A DNA stretch of 64,000 bases from Nonlabens sp. YIK11 (GTDB taxonomy: Bacteria > Bacteroidota > Bacteroidia > Flavobacteriales > Flavobacteriaceae). Position 1 is the stretch's first letter. Every line of letters begins with the position of its first letter. Both the position numbers and the translations under genes were made by a program. Positions 43,155 through 51,699 of the stretch are shown piece after piece. The stretch lies in NCBI RefSeq assembly GCF_001413925.1, contig NZ_LBMJ01000001.1:744001-808000 (forward strand). The letters are read 5' to 3'. Below the pieces are notes generated by a model, which was given only the letters and a program-made list of their open reading frames with translations, was not told where the DNA came from and made no database searches.

Positions 43155-43794
43155 AATTCTAATGCTTTTAATGCCTGTACTGGCCATGAGTCAGGTGGCA
43201 GATCGATTGGTTTTTCAGCCAGCGATCAAAGTCTCGTGGAACCCAGCTTCTAGATGGAGCTTTAACACAGCGGTGGAACAAAGAACGCAGATTAATGATG
43301 ATGCGCAGGCGATTAGTATGCAGCTTACTCAATTTGGACAGTATGAAGTAGGTTTTTATTCCCAGATAGGAATAGGCGTGATGTATAGGGAATTATTTGA
43401 TGACAACCTGCCTGAGGAAGTACGGTTTATGGAACAGTATGTCTACACTAAAAAATACAATCAATTACAACTAGCTCATCGACTGCGCTGGGACCAGCGT
43501 TTGCGAGGTGATCGCTTAACACATCGCTGGCGTTATCGTCTTTCAGGATCCATACCTCTCAACGGTAACGATTTGAATCCGTCAGAATATTATGTGGTTT
43601 CCCATCTAGAAACCTTATTCATTGCGGAAGATGGTTTACGTCCCATCTATGAACAGCGCGTCGGTTTAGGAATAGGTAGGCAGATAGGATCCAACTACAA
43701 GTTGCAATTCAACACACAATATCGATGGCTGGATATCACAGCTGCGACGACAACGTCCCTATTTTTGAATGTGGCTCTTTACGCCAGCCTATAG
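43135..43794 (+). CDS. DUF2490-type outer-membrane protein
   Basis: A 219-aa protein with a signal peptide (MLLMPVLAMSQ, cleaved before VADRL) and a barrel pattern of alternating residues with aromatic ends (ALYASL). The family is known in Bacteroidota with no assigned role. The start overlaps the preceding gene by 20 bp and the 3' end overlaps the convergent aat gene by 6 bp. Confidence 0.8.
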   Translation: MTSFFFRILMLLMPVLAMSQVADRLVFQPAIKVSWNPASRWSFNTAVEQRTQINDDAQAISMQLTQFGQYEVGFYSQIGIGVMYRELFDDNLPEEVRFMEQYVYTKKYNQLQLAHRLRWDQRLRGDRLTHRWRYRLSGSIPLNGNDLNPSEYYVVSHLETLFIAEDGLRPIYEQRVGLGIGRQIGSNYKLQFNTQYRWLDITAATTTSLFLNVALYASL

Positions 43795-44433
43795 ATAGGA
43801 TAGAAAAACCTGTCTATCGATCTCTATGGCGCCCAAGCTGGCGAGGTGATCATTGTACAGTTGTGCGTCGATCAGATTATAATCGTCTTTGGTCAACTTC
43901 TCTACCAGATACCAAAGCGCCATTTTACTAGCGTCGGTTTTATGGGAGAACATGCTCTCGCCACAAAATATTCCTTGAGTTTTAAGGTCTATACCATATA
44001 AACCACCTACCAACAGGTCATTATCAAAAACCTCGATGCTCTTTGCCACTCCTAATTGATGTAGTGCCGTGTATGCGGTAATCATCTCTTTATTGATCCA
44101 GGTACCTTCATGTAAACCTCTTTTGGCATTCATGCAGGCGCGCATCACGTCTTCAAAACAGGTGTTTTCCTTGATGTGATATCCTTTGTTTCTGCGGCTT
44201 TGTCTCAGAGATTTTGAAACCTTCATGGGCTTTTGAGACTTGAGGTCAAAAACCATTCTGGGATCTGGAGACCACCAGCAGATAGGATCACCGTCGCTGT
44301 ACCAGGGAAAAATTCCAGACCGGTAGGCGAGCAGCAAGCGCTCCACACTCAAATCACCACCTATGGCCAGTAGGCCATGAGCATCTGCCGTGTTGGGATG
44401 CGGGAATTCAAGATCAGGACCTAAAATTTTCAT
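43789..44433 (-). CDS. aat: Leucyl/phenylalanyl-tRNA--protein transferase
   Basis: A 214-aa protein with the family start LEFPHPNTADAHGLLAIGGDLS, the motif FPWYSDGDPICWWSPDPRMV, and GLYGIDL...FCGESMFS. It adds Leu or Phe to the N terminus of proteins with basic N-terminal residues, directing them to ClpAP/ClpXP-type degradation (N-degron pathway). clpX and clpP are within 6 kb. Confidence 0.95.
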   Translation of the reverse strand: MKILGPDLEFPHPNTADAHGLLAIGGDLSVERLLLAYRSGIFPWYSDGDPICWWSPDPRMVFDLKSQKPMKVSKSLRQSRRNKGYHIKENTCFEDVMRACMNAKRGLHEGTWINKEMITAYTALHQLGVAKSIEVFDNDLLVGGLYGIDLKTQGIFCGESMFSHKTDASKMALWYLVEKLTKDDYNLIDAQLYNDHLASLGAIEIDRQVFLSYL

Positions 44434-44468
44434 GGTTACTTAAATGTCTAAAAGAGTGTGGTTAATAA

Positions 44469-44572
44469 AAAAGCTGCCTCTCAATGTTTGCTCTAGCGTG
44501 CTGCGATCGCCATCAAAAACTGATGAGCAACTTGTGACACAACATAGGCAACCTCACCGTGAAGCAGCTTTT
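44469..44572 (-). other. 104-nt segment closed by 9-bp perfect arms (possible structured RNA)
   Basis: AAAAGCTGC (44469-44477) pairs with GCAGCTTTT (44564-44572). The inside can form further short hairpins (CATCA/TGATG near 44511-44525, TTGTG/CACAA near 44532-44542). On the minus strand it ends in a T run. It lies between two minus-strand genes (DUF3127 and aat). It may be a small RNA, a 5' leader element of aat, or just a terminator with a large loop. Confidence 0.35.
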
Positions 44573-44591
44573 ATTTCAATAAATTATTTTC

Positions 44592-44963
44592 CTAGAAAGG
44601 AAGATCGTCGTGATCTTCATCGCTAGAATTCTTGATGGGCTCATACTCATCAAATGGTGGTACTTCACCAGCGCCTGGCGCAGCTGCACCTACTTTTTCA
44701 ATACGCCATCCTGTGATGGAGTTGAAATATTTGATCTCGCCTTGAGGGCTTTGCCATTCACGACCGCGCAAATTGATACCAACCTTAACTGGGTCGCCTA
44801 CATTGAAGGCGTCCAACAGACTCGTCTTGTCCTGTACGAACTCAATCATAAGGGGTTGTGGGTATTGCTCTTCAGTCGTTACGACCATCTCGCGTTTCTG
44901 GAAACCATTCGATCCATAAGTTTTGGTTTCTCCTATTAGTTTGATTTTTCCTTGAACTTCCAT
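44592..44963 (-). CDS. DUF3127 protein (OB-fold-like)
   Basis: A 123-aa protein from the ATG at 44963, chosen because the upstream alternative adds only MENFIIII. Beta-rich (GKIKLIGETKTYGSNGFQKREMVV, QGEIKYFNSITGWRIE) with an acidic C-terminal tail (DDLPF) like that of single-strand-binding proteins. DUF3127 proteins are common in Bacteroidota; function unknown, with DNA binding likely. The tail DDLPF is like the protein-interaction tip of SSB. Confidence 0.82.
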   Translation of the reverse strand: MEVQGKIKLIGETKTYGSNGFQKREMVVTTEEQYPQPLMIEFVQDKTSLLDAFNVGDPVKVGINLRGREWQSPQGEIKYFNSITGWRIEKVGAAAPGAGEVPPFDEYEPIKNSSDEDHDDLPF

Positions 44964-44965
44964 AA

Positions 44966-45817
44966 TTATGATAATAAAATTTTCCAAGCATCGGCGATCT
45001 GGTTTTTAGCGATCAGTTCCTTTGCTTTCTTATGTTTTTCTTTTGTGTCGAGGTGTGAAAGGTTTTCCGCTTTCGCGAAAGCGAGAACCTCATCATCCTC
45101 AGGTATTTCGCTCAAATTTCCTAGTCTGCCCAGGTCATTGCCGGTAAGTACCTCGCTGTTTCTAGCGTGATCTGGCAAGGCATCAACGCCTACGCCATGG
45201 TTTCTGGTAGGTTTTTCTACTTCAAACATGGCATCTTTAGAACGGCAGTACCAGTTGCCGCCCATGCGCGCGACTGTATCAATCTTGAATGGGTCGATGC
45301 TATCGTTCTCGTCCAATATTTGGTCGTCAATGTGAATCATCACGACTTCACAAATAACGAGGCTGCCAGCGCCACCATTGTCTCCCAATTCTTTAATGTT
45401 AATGACTTTACACTCAAATTGAACGGGACTTTCTGCAACTCTAGGTGGTTTGACCAGTTCGCTTTTTACAGCAGTAAGGCCAGACTTTACAAATTCATCA
45501 ACGCCAGTAGCATACTCTGTACTGGCCAGCGACATTTGCTGTACCATATTGTAATTTACCACACTAATCACTACCTCGGCATTTTGCTGCACGTTGATAA
45601 GCGTATCCTTTATTGTTCCATCACGACCGCGGCGCACTGGTGAAAATACGAGTATAGGCGGTTTTGCGCTAAACACGTTAAAGAATGAAAATGGTGATAG
45701 ATTTACCTTGCCATCATTATCTACCGTGCTCGCAAACGCAATAGGTCGTGGCTGTACGGCACCTACAAGGTGGCCATACAACTGCGGATTCTCGATATCT
45801 TCTGGTCTAATTTTCAT
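44966..45817 (-). CDS. Flavin reductase-like (FMN-binding split-barrel) protein
   Basis: A 283-aa protein from the ATG at 45817, two bp upstream of the DUF3127 gene. The N-terminal two thirds are a flavin reductase domain (HLVGAVQPRPIAFASTVD, NLSPFSFFNVFSAKPP, VVISVVNYN), and the rest is a helical extension. It should reduce or bind FMN, using NAD(P)H. The palindrome at 45068 lies in the extension as LAFAKAEN, far from the signal-peptide context. Confidence 0.85.
   Translation of the reverse strand: MKIRPEDIENPQLYGHLVGAVQPRPIAFASTVDNDGKVNLSPFSFFNVFSAKPPILVFSPVRRGRDGTIKDTLINVQQNAEVVISVVNYNMVQQMSLASTEYATGVDEFVKSGLTAVKSELVKPPRVAESPVQFECKVINIKELGDNGGAGSLVICEVVMIHIDDQILDENDSIDPFKIDTVARMGGNWYCRSKDAMFEVEKPTRNHGVGVDALPDHARNSEVLTGNDLGRLGNLSEIPEDDEVLAFAKAENLSHLDTKEKHKKAKELIAKNQIADAWKILLS
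45068..45083. repeat. 16-bp palindrome (coding, AFAKA, in the flavin reductase C-terminal part)
   Basis: Exact copy; read as LAFAKAEN within a helical part near the C terminus. Confidence 0.95.
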
Positions 45818-45991
45818 GCGGTTGCTGCAAGATTTCAAAGGTACAGATTCTGTAAGCTGTTTGCAATATCAACTGCGATAGTTGCATGTACTTTTGAAGA
45901 GATTATCACGTTATTGGAATAGTTGTATTTTTAGTAGGGCATAGGTAGGCACAGCAGCTTGACGCAGCCCATAAATAGGATAGTTCACTTC

Positions 45992-47140
45992 ATGAATTTT
46001 ACTTCAAACAGGAATATACTGCGATGGATCATCATTGCTTTTGCCATATTTATTACTTCAATCATTTTATGGAATACCTATCTATTCTTTCAAAAGCTGA
46101 AGGAATCTGAGCGTAAGAATATGCAGGAATATGCGATCATGCTCAAGGACTTGAGCAACGAGTCGCTGGATGCAGACATAGGTGAGTTAGGGTTGACTGT
46201 GGCTGGGAACACTACTGGTGCACCCATCATAAGCGAAGATTACAAAGGAGAACTTAACGCACGTAATCTTCCTGAAGAAGTGATGAAAGACACCGCTAAA
46301 CTGCGGGAACTCATCATTGAGTATAAAAGTCAAAACCAGCCCATCGTGACAACGTTTCAAGGTAAAGTCTTGAACACGATTTACTATGGTGATAGTGTGA
46401 TTATCAATAAGCTGAAGTATTACCCGCTAGCGTTGTTGTTGATCATATTTCTTTTTGGCGCCGTGGTTTTGTTTTTTTACAGATCCACCAAGGCATCAGA
46501 ACAGAACAAGCTTTGGGCTGGAATGGCCAAAGAAAGTGCTCACCAGATAGGAACACCACTATCATCCTTAGTAGGTTGGACTGCTATTTTAAGAGAGTCA
46601 GATGTAGATCCGAGTTATGTGGATGAGATGGACAAGGACATCAATCGTTTGCAGATGATCACTGAGCGATTCTCAAAAATTGGATCCATACCAACCCTAA
46701 AAAAGCTAGACATTGTCCAGCAAACTAAAAGTGCAGCCGATTACATTGAATCCAGATCTTCCAATTTGATCAAATTCACTATTGAAGTGCCTGATAAAAG
46801 CATTGAGGTCATGGTGAATGAACAACTTTTTGCCTGGGTCATTGAAAACCTGATCAAAAATGGAATTGATGCCATGCGCGGTAAAGGAAATATTACAGTG
46901 CGTTTGAAAGACGACGCCAGTAGAGTATACATCACAGTGAGCGATACTGGCAAAGGGATCCCTAAACGTTTGTGGAAGCGCATTTTCAATCCTGGATTCA
47001 CTACTAAAAAGCGCGGTTGGGGCTTGGGTCTATCTCTAGCGCAACGCATCATTAGTGATTACCATAAAGGAAAGCTGCGGGTTAAGGAAAGCAAACCAGA
47101 TCAAGGGACGACTTTTGAAATTGTGCTGGATAAGGCATAG
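45992..47140 (+). CDS. Membrane sensor histidine kinase
   Basis: A 382-aa kinase from the ATG at 45992. Two membrane helices (about 10-30 and 150-170) flank an extracytoplasmic sensor of about 120 residues. HisKA has the phosphoacceptor in ESAHQIGTPLSSL. The HATPase domain has NLIKNGIDAM (N box), DTGKGIP (G1), IFNPGFTTK (F) and GWGLGLSLAQRI (G2). No response regulator is beside it. The signal is unknown. Confidence 0.92.
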   Translation: MNFTSNRNILRWIIIAFAIFITSIILWNTYLFFQKLKESERKNMQEYAIMLKDLSNESLDADIGELGLTVAGNTTGAPIISEDYKGELNARNLPEEVMKDTAKLRELIIEYKSQNQPIVTTFQGKVLNTIYYGDSVIINKLKYYPLALLLIIFLFGAVVLFFYRSTKASEQNKLWAGMAKESAHQIGTPLSSLVGWTAILRESDVDPSYVDEMDKDINRLQMITERFSKIGSIPTLKKLDIVQQTKSAADYIESRSSNLIKFTIEVPDKSIEVMVNEQLFAWVIENLIKNGIDAMRGKGNITVRLKDDASRVYITVSDTGKGIPKRLWKRIFNPGFTTKKRGWGLGLSLAQRIISDYHKGKLRVKESKPDQGTTFEIVLDKA

Positions 47141-47196
47141 GTGTTTTCCTAGAGCTTAGACAATCCAAATTGATAGTCTACACCTTTTAAATGAAT

Positions 47197-47631
47197 TCAA
47201 TTGGTAATTGTAAATTCAAAAGTTGATAAACCGTAACCTGAATCGTTTAAATCTTGGGTTTTGAGTGTCCAATCTTGGTTTTGAATTGGTGATAAAATCA
47301 GAATTGGATTGTCTAAATCGTCAGCTTCAAAAAATTTTATTTCGTTGAAAGAATCAGTAGGCATTGGATTTACACCAATCATAAAATCTTGAAAGATTTC
47401 TTTAGATGTATTGATCTCTACGATGTCTGTGGTGTCGATTTCCAGCCCTAAGCTTTCAGATTTTTGGAAAATGGCTATGATTCTTTTATTGGTTTGATTA
47501 TTTAAAAAATACTCTGATGATCCACCAGAATCAATGATGATAATATCGTCATCTGTATCGGAACATGAAAATAAAAGGAACATTGCAAAAAGTAATATCG
47601 TCAGAATCTTTGTTGACATAGATAATTTCAT
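47197..47631 (-). CDS. Small hypothetical lipoprotein
   Basis: A 144-aa protein from the ATG at 47631 (an internal ATG at 47619 is also possible). Lipoprotein signal FAMFLLFSCSD, then an acidic Asp-rich stretch (DTDDDIIIID) and a beta-rich domain. I know no function. It stands alone, convergent with the histidine kinase. Confidence 0.7.
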   Translation of the reverse strand: MKLSMSTKILTILLFAMFLLFSCSDTDDDIIIIDSGGSSEYFLNNQTNKRIIAIFQKSESLGLEIDTTDIVEINTSKEIFQDFMIGVNPMPTDSFNEIKFFEADDLDNPILILSPIQNQDWTLKTQDLNDSGYGLSTFEFTITN

Positions 47632-47701
47632 AGATAAATCTTTAACCCTATTATTAACCAGATGCAATAATTTGATAAAGGTTGCGTGAAAATTATTAAA
47701 A

Positions 47702-47736
47702 ATAAAAAACCGTTAAGAATGGAGTTCTTAACGGTT
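47702..47736 (-). terminator. Terminator of clpX
   Basis: AACCGTTAAGAA and TTCTTAACGGTT form a 12-bp perfect stem with a 5-nt loop; on the minus strand followed by TTTTTTATT. Confidence 0.88.
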
Positions 47737-47757
47737 GAACCTTTGCCTATAAATAGC

Positions 47758-48993
47758 TTAAGAAACAGCTTTCAATTTTTGAATGCCGCTCTTATCTAGT
47801 TTTGATTCTGCGTAATGTTTTGTGACTTTAAATTCCTTCTCATCACTACCTGGCATGTCAAACATGGCATCTGTCAGGATCGCTTCACATAAGGATCGCA
47901 GTCCGCGAGCGCCTAGTTTGTATTCAATAGCCTTATCAACGATGTAATCCAAGGCACCATCAGTTACCGTGAATTTAATACCGTCCATTTCAAACAACTT
48001 TTCATATTGTTTGATAATGGCGTTTTTAGGCTCTGTTAGAATAGCTCTCAACGTCCCAGCATCTAGCGGATTCATATGGGTAAGAACTGGAAGACGCCCA
48101 ATGATTTCTGGAATCATTCCGAAATCTTTGATATCCTTAGGGATAATATATTGTAAAATGTTTTCTTGATCTGCCACAAGGTCGTTTGACTTAATGGCAG
48201 CATAACCCACAGCCTGCATATTCAATCGCTTGCGTATGACTTTTTCAATACCATCAAAGGCACCACCTGCGATAAACAGAATGTTTTCTGTATTGACTTC
48301 AATGAACTTTTGATCTGGATGCTTGCGACCACCTTTAGGCGGTACATTCACAACGGTTCCTTCCAACAGTTTCAATAATCCTTGCTGTACGCCTTCTCCA
48401 GAAACATCGCGAGTAATCGATGGATTATCACTCTTGCGGGCGATCTTGTCAATCTCGTCGATAAATACGATTCCTGTTTGTGCTTTTTCAAGGTTATAAT
48501 CTGCAGCCTGCAATAGCCTGGTAAGGATGCTTTCCACATCTTCACCTACATAACCAGCCTCAGTAAGCACTGTGGCATCCACAATGGCAAGAGGCACGTT
48601 AAGCATTTTGGCTACGGTCTTTGCGATAAGAGTCTTACCGGTTCCTGTTTGTCCCACCATCATGATGTTGGACTTTTGGATCTCGATATCATCGTCAGTT
48701 GATGGTTGTAGCAGTCTTTTGTAGTGGTTGTACACCGCTACAGACATCACTTTTTTAGTGAATTCCTGACCAATGATATACTGGTCCAGAAAATCCTTGA
48801 TTGCCTTAGGTTTTTTAAGGGTCAAGTCTGCCTTTGACACGCCACTTTCCTCATCCTTGCTATCTTCTATAACAATGCCGTGTGCCTGCTCAATACATCG
48901 ATCACAAATGTGCGCATCTAAACCGGCAATGAGCAGATTGGTTTCTGCTTTATTGCGGCCACAAAAGCTACATTCTAGTTGTTCCTTACTCAT
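47758..48993 (-). CDS. clpX: ATP-dependent Clp protease ATP-binding subunit ClpX
   Basis: A 411-aa protein with the N-terminal zinc-binding domain (four Cys: CSFCG and CDRC), Walker A GQTGTGKT, Walker [11 protein letters not shown], the pore loop GYVGEDVE and the sensor/Arg segments ([10 protein letters not shown]). It unfolds substrates and feeds them to ClpP, encoded just upstream. A palindrome copy lies in the clpP-clpX gap. Confidence 0.97.
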   Translation of the reverse strand: MSKEQLECSFCGRNKAETNLLIAGLDAHICDRCIEQAHGIVIEDSKDEESGVSKADLTLKKPKAIKDFLDQYIIGQEFTKKVMSVAVYNHYKRLLQPSTDDDIEIQKSNIMMVGQTGTGKTLIAKTVAKMLNVPLAIVDATVLTEAGYVGEDVESILTRLLQAADYNLEKAQTGIVFIDEIDKIARKSDNPSITRDVSGEGVQQGLLKLLEGTVVNVPPKGGRKHPDQKFIEVNTENILFIAGGAFDGIEKVIRKRLNMQAVGYAAIKSNDLVADQENILQYIIPKDIKDFGMIPEIIGRLPVLTHMNPLDAGTLRAILTEPKNAIIKQYEKLFEMDGIKFTVTDGALDYIVDKAIEYKLGARGLRSLCEAILTDAMFDMPGSDEKEFKVTKHYAESKLDKSGIQKLKAVS

Positions 48994-49066
48994 AAATGTT
49001 GCGTTTTTACAATGTAGAAAACCTCTATAAAGACTTTCTTATTGCATGGGTGCTGATGGATGAGTT

Positions 49067-49082
49067 CGCTTTCGCGAAAGCG
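49067..49082. repeat. 16-bp palindrome (intergenic, clpP-clpX)
   Basis: Exact copy 24 bp after the clpP stop, in the 113-bp gap to clpX. Confidence 0.95.
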
Positions 49083-49106
49083 AACCTGTCATCAACCGCG
49101 GTACTA

Positions 49107-49784
49107 TTAGTTATCTCTCGTTAGTACTTCATCGATCATGCCGTACTCCTTTGCCTCGTCTGCACGCATCCAGAAGTCACGGTCGCTATCCTCGTTGATC
49201 TGCTCGTATGTCTTTCCAGAATGCTTTGCGATGATCTCGTACAACTCTTCTTTGAGCTTGATGGTTTCCTTAATGGCAATTTCAATGTCAGATGCCTGAC
49301 CTTGAGCGCCACTGGACACTTGATGAATCATTACACGGCTATGAGGCAGCGCGCTGCGCTTTCCTTTTTCACCGGCACACAATAGAACAGCGCCCATACT
49401 GGCTGCCATTCCCGTACAGATCGTTGCCACATCTGGCTTGATGAACTGCATGGTGTCATAGATTCCCAATCCTGCATAGACGCTACCGCCTGGAGAATTG
49501 ATGTAGATCTGTATGTCCTTGTTTGCATCTGTACTGGCAAGAAATAGAAGTTGTGCCTGTATGATGTTTGCCACCTGGTCGTTCACGCCAGTTCCCATAA
49601 AGATGATGCGATCCATCATCAATCGTGAAAAAACGTCCATGGCAAGAACGTTCATTTGACGTTCTTCAATGATATTGGGAGTGAGGTTAGTAGGCGTCAT
49701 GCTGCCTACTAGTTTATCGTAATACATGGGATTTACACCACGATCCTTAACCGCATATTTTTCAAATTCCTTAGCTATATCCAT
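49107..49784 (-). CDS. clpP: ATP-dependent Clp protease proteolytic subunit ClpP
   Basis: A 225-aa serine protease with the catalytic Ser in GMAASMGAVLL, His in SRVMIHQVSSGAQG and Asp in the later EDSDRDFWM region (DSDRDFWMRADEAKEYGMID). It forms the tetradecameric chamber used by ClpX. Confidence 0.97.
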   Translation of the reverse strand: MDIAKEFEKYAVKDRGVNPMYYDKLVGSMTPTNLTPNIIEERQMNVLAMDVFSRLMMDRIIFMGTGVNDQVANIIQAQLLFLASTDANKDIQIYINSPGGSVYAGLGIYDTMQFIKPDVATICTGMAASMGAVLLCAGEKGKRSALPHSRVMIHQVSSGAQGQASDIEIAIKETIKLKEELYEIIAKHSGKTYEQINEDSDRDFWMRADEAKEYGMIDEVLTRDN

Positions 49785-49811
49785 AACCGTAATATTACTT
49801 TTTAATGAATG

Positions 49812-49846
49812 AAAAAGGCGTTAACCTAATTGTAAAGTCAACGCCT
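49812..49846 (-). terminator. Hairpin between tig and clpP
   Basis: AGGCGTT (49816-49822) pairs with AACGCCT (49840-49846); on the minus strand the stem ends in TTTTTC. It lies 23 bp after the tig stop, so tig and clpP may be separately controlled or joined only by readthrough. Confidence 0.7.
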
Positions 49847-49868
49847 AAAGATAATGATTAAAGAGCGC

Positions 49869-51197
49869 CTAGGCGTCGTAAGCCTCTTTTATGAAATCTT
49901 CATAAGTAACCTCTTTAACCTTGAGCTTTGCATTGTCTTTGAAGAACTTCAACATTTTTTCATTTTGAAGTTGCTCGCTCATTCTTTTTACTTCTTCTTG
50001 ATTTTGCATGATACGGGCCACTACCTGATCTACTTCCTCATCAGTAGCATTAGTGTGTCCATACTGCTTCATCTGTTCTCTTATCTGCGCGCTGGCATAA
50101 TCCTTAAGCTCTTCAAACTTAAGTTGAAGGTCTTCATTAGCCTTTAAGATATTGGATTCAATCAATTGATATCTCAATCCTTTTTCAGAGCGCTCATATT
50201 CTGCGGCAGCTTCTTCTTCTGTCAATTCGTTCTCGCCATTGTTTGCGATCCATTTCTTCAAGAATTCTGCAGGAAGGTCAAACTTCGTGTCTTCTATCAA
50301 ACCTTCAGTGATATCAGTAAGAAGCTTTTGATCGGTTTGTTGCGCAAACTGCTTCTTAGCGTCTTCTCTTAGTCGCTCTCTAAGCTCATCCTCACTTTTG
50401 ATTACATCTGGACCAAAAAGTTTATCAAAGAACTCTTGATTCAAATCTGCCATCTCGCGCTTGTTGACTTCTGTAATTTCAAAAGTCACAGGAACGTCTA
50501 GGTCATGAGCCTTATCATGTTCGATTTTAAGGTTGGACATCAAATCATGATCGTCTTCAAAAAGACCTTTTGTCTTTAGCTCTAAAGAGTCCCCTTTTTT
50601 AGCACCAATGAATTTTTTGGTATTGGTTTTACCTTTGATCTTAACTATTGAGAAAGTAGCATCAGTATTGATGTCCTCATCGTCGTTGCGGAAGATACCA
50701 GTCACTTGATCACCTTCTTCAACAACTTCTTTACTTACGAGCTTACCATACTGCTGTCTGATGCGATCGATTTGCTTGTTGATCGTTTCATCATCGGTTT
50801 TGATCTGGTAATGCGTTACTGCTTTTTTTCCTTTGACATCCACTTCAAAATCTGGAGCAAGTCCTATTTCAAAATCAAATTTAAAATCGTCGCTGGACCA
50901 GTCAATTTCTTCTTGTTCTACAGGAAGCGGATTCCCCAGAATATTTAGTTTTTCCTTAGTGATGTATTCATTCAATTGTTCTTGAATGATTTTGTTGATC
51001 TCATCAACTAATACTGGTGTTCTATATTTTTTGTTGATCAGGCTTGCTGGAACGTGTCCTTTTCTAAAACCTGGGATGGTTGCTGTCTTGCGGTAATCTG
51101 CAAGAATCTTGTCCACCTTTTCTTTATAATCTGCCTGTGCCACTTCAATGGTGATAGTAGCATTAAGTGCGTCTGAGTCAGTGCGCTTGATATTCAT
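49869..51197 (-). CDS. tig: Trigger factor
   Basis: A 442-aa protein. The ribosome-binding signature is present as PGFRKGHVPASL (the usual GFRxGxxP), and the middle part and C-terminal helical arms follow the family pattern, although the PPIase part is divergent (DQVTGIFRNDD...), as is usual in Bacteroidota. It is a ribosome-bound chaperone and lies upstream of clpP and clpX, a conserved order. Confidence 0.93.
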   Translation of the reverse strand: MNIKRTDSDALNATITIEVAQADYKEKVDKILADYRKTATIPGFRKGHVPASLINKKYRTPVLVDEINKIIQEQLNEYITKEKLNILGNPLPVEQEEIDWSSDDFKFDFEIGLAPDFEVDVKGKKAVTHYQIKTDDETINKQIDRIRQQYGKLVSKEVVEEGDQVTGIFRNDDEDINTDATFSIVKIKGKTNTKKFIGAKKGDSLELKTKGLFEDDHDLMSNLKIEHDKAHDLDVPVTFEITEVNKREMADLNQEFFDKLFGPDVIKSEDELRERLREDAKKQFAQQTDQKLLTDITEGLIEDTKFDLPAEFLKKWIANNGENELTEEEAAAEYERSEKGLRYQLIESNILKANEDLQLKFEELKDYASAQIREQMKQYGHTNATDEEVDQVVARIMQNQEEVKRMSEQLQNEKMLKFFKDNAKLKVKEVTYEDFIKEAYDA

Positions 51198-51229
51198 TTA
51201 AAGACTTTTATGCTGTTAAATTCGGGCTG

Positions 51230-51259
51230 CAAAATTAGTCTTTATTTGCATGTTATCAA
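51230..51259 (-). promoter_or_regulatory. tig promoter
   Basis: On the minus strand TTG (51257-51259) and TAATTTTG (51230-51237) with 19 bp between them, an ideal Bacteroidota promoter, 32 bp before the tig ATG. Confidence 0.7.
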
Positions 51260-51278
51260 AACGATAGATGACTGTGAG

Positions 51279-51623
51279 TTAATCTTCGCTTTCTGTTGTC
51301 TTGAAAAGAAGAGATCTGGCCAAGGCCAGTAGAAAGGCAAAGATGAGCGCATACCAGATATTATCCACTTGAAAACCGTCCACCAACCAGTCTGCAATCA
51401 TGATGATGAAAGCATTGATGAATAAAAGAAATATCCCTAAAGTAAGTACTGTCACGGGTAAGGTGAGGATGACCAATATAGGTTTTACGATAAAATTGAG
51501 TATAGACAAGGCGAGCGCCACAAAGACAGCCGTAAGAAAACCGTCTGTAGAAACACCAGGTAAGATGTAAGACAACAGTATGACCAATACTGCGGTAAGA
51601 AGCAACTTGAGAATAAATTTCAT
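51279..51623 (-). CDS. Small membrane protein (phage holin 4_2-like family)
   Basis: A 114-aa protein with four predicted membrane segments (LLLTAVLVILLSYILPG; FVALALSILNFIVKP; TLPVTVLTLGIFLLFINAFI; YALIFAFLLALARSLLF). It matches the PF04020-type family annotated as holin-like, which is widespread in non-phage contexts. There are no phage genes near. Function unknown. Confidence 0.85.
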   Translation of the reverse strand: MKFILKLLLTAVLVILLSYILPGVSTDGFLTAVFVALALSILNFIVKPILVILTLPVTVLTLGIFLLFINAFIIMIADWLVDGFQVDNIWYALIFAFLLALARSLLFKTTESED

Positions 51624-51699
51624 GGTATAGGTTTTTATAAAAATAAAACATCGGCTGGAATGTATTTTCCAGCGGATGTTTCAAAAATGGCAGTATGAG

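Noticed and set aside
51279..51623. Prophage remnant based on the holin-like protein
   Set aside because: The family is common in non-phage settings, and no other phage gene is near.
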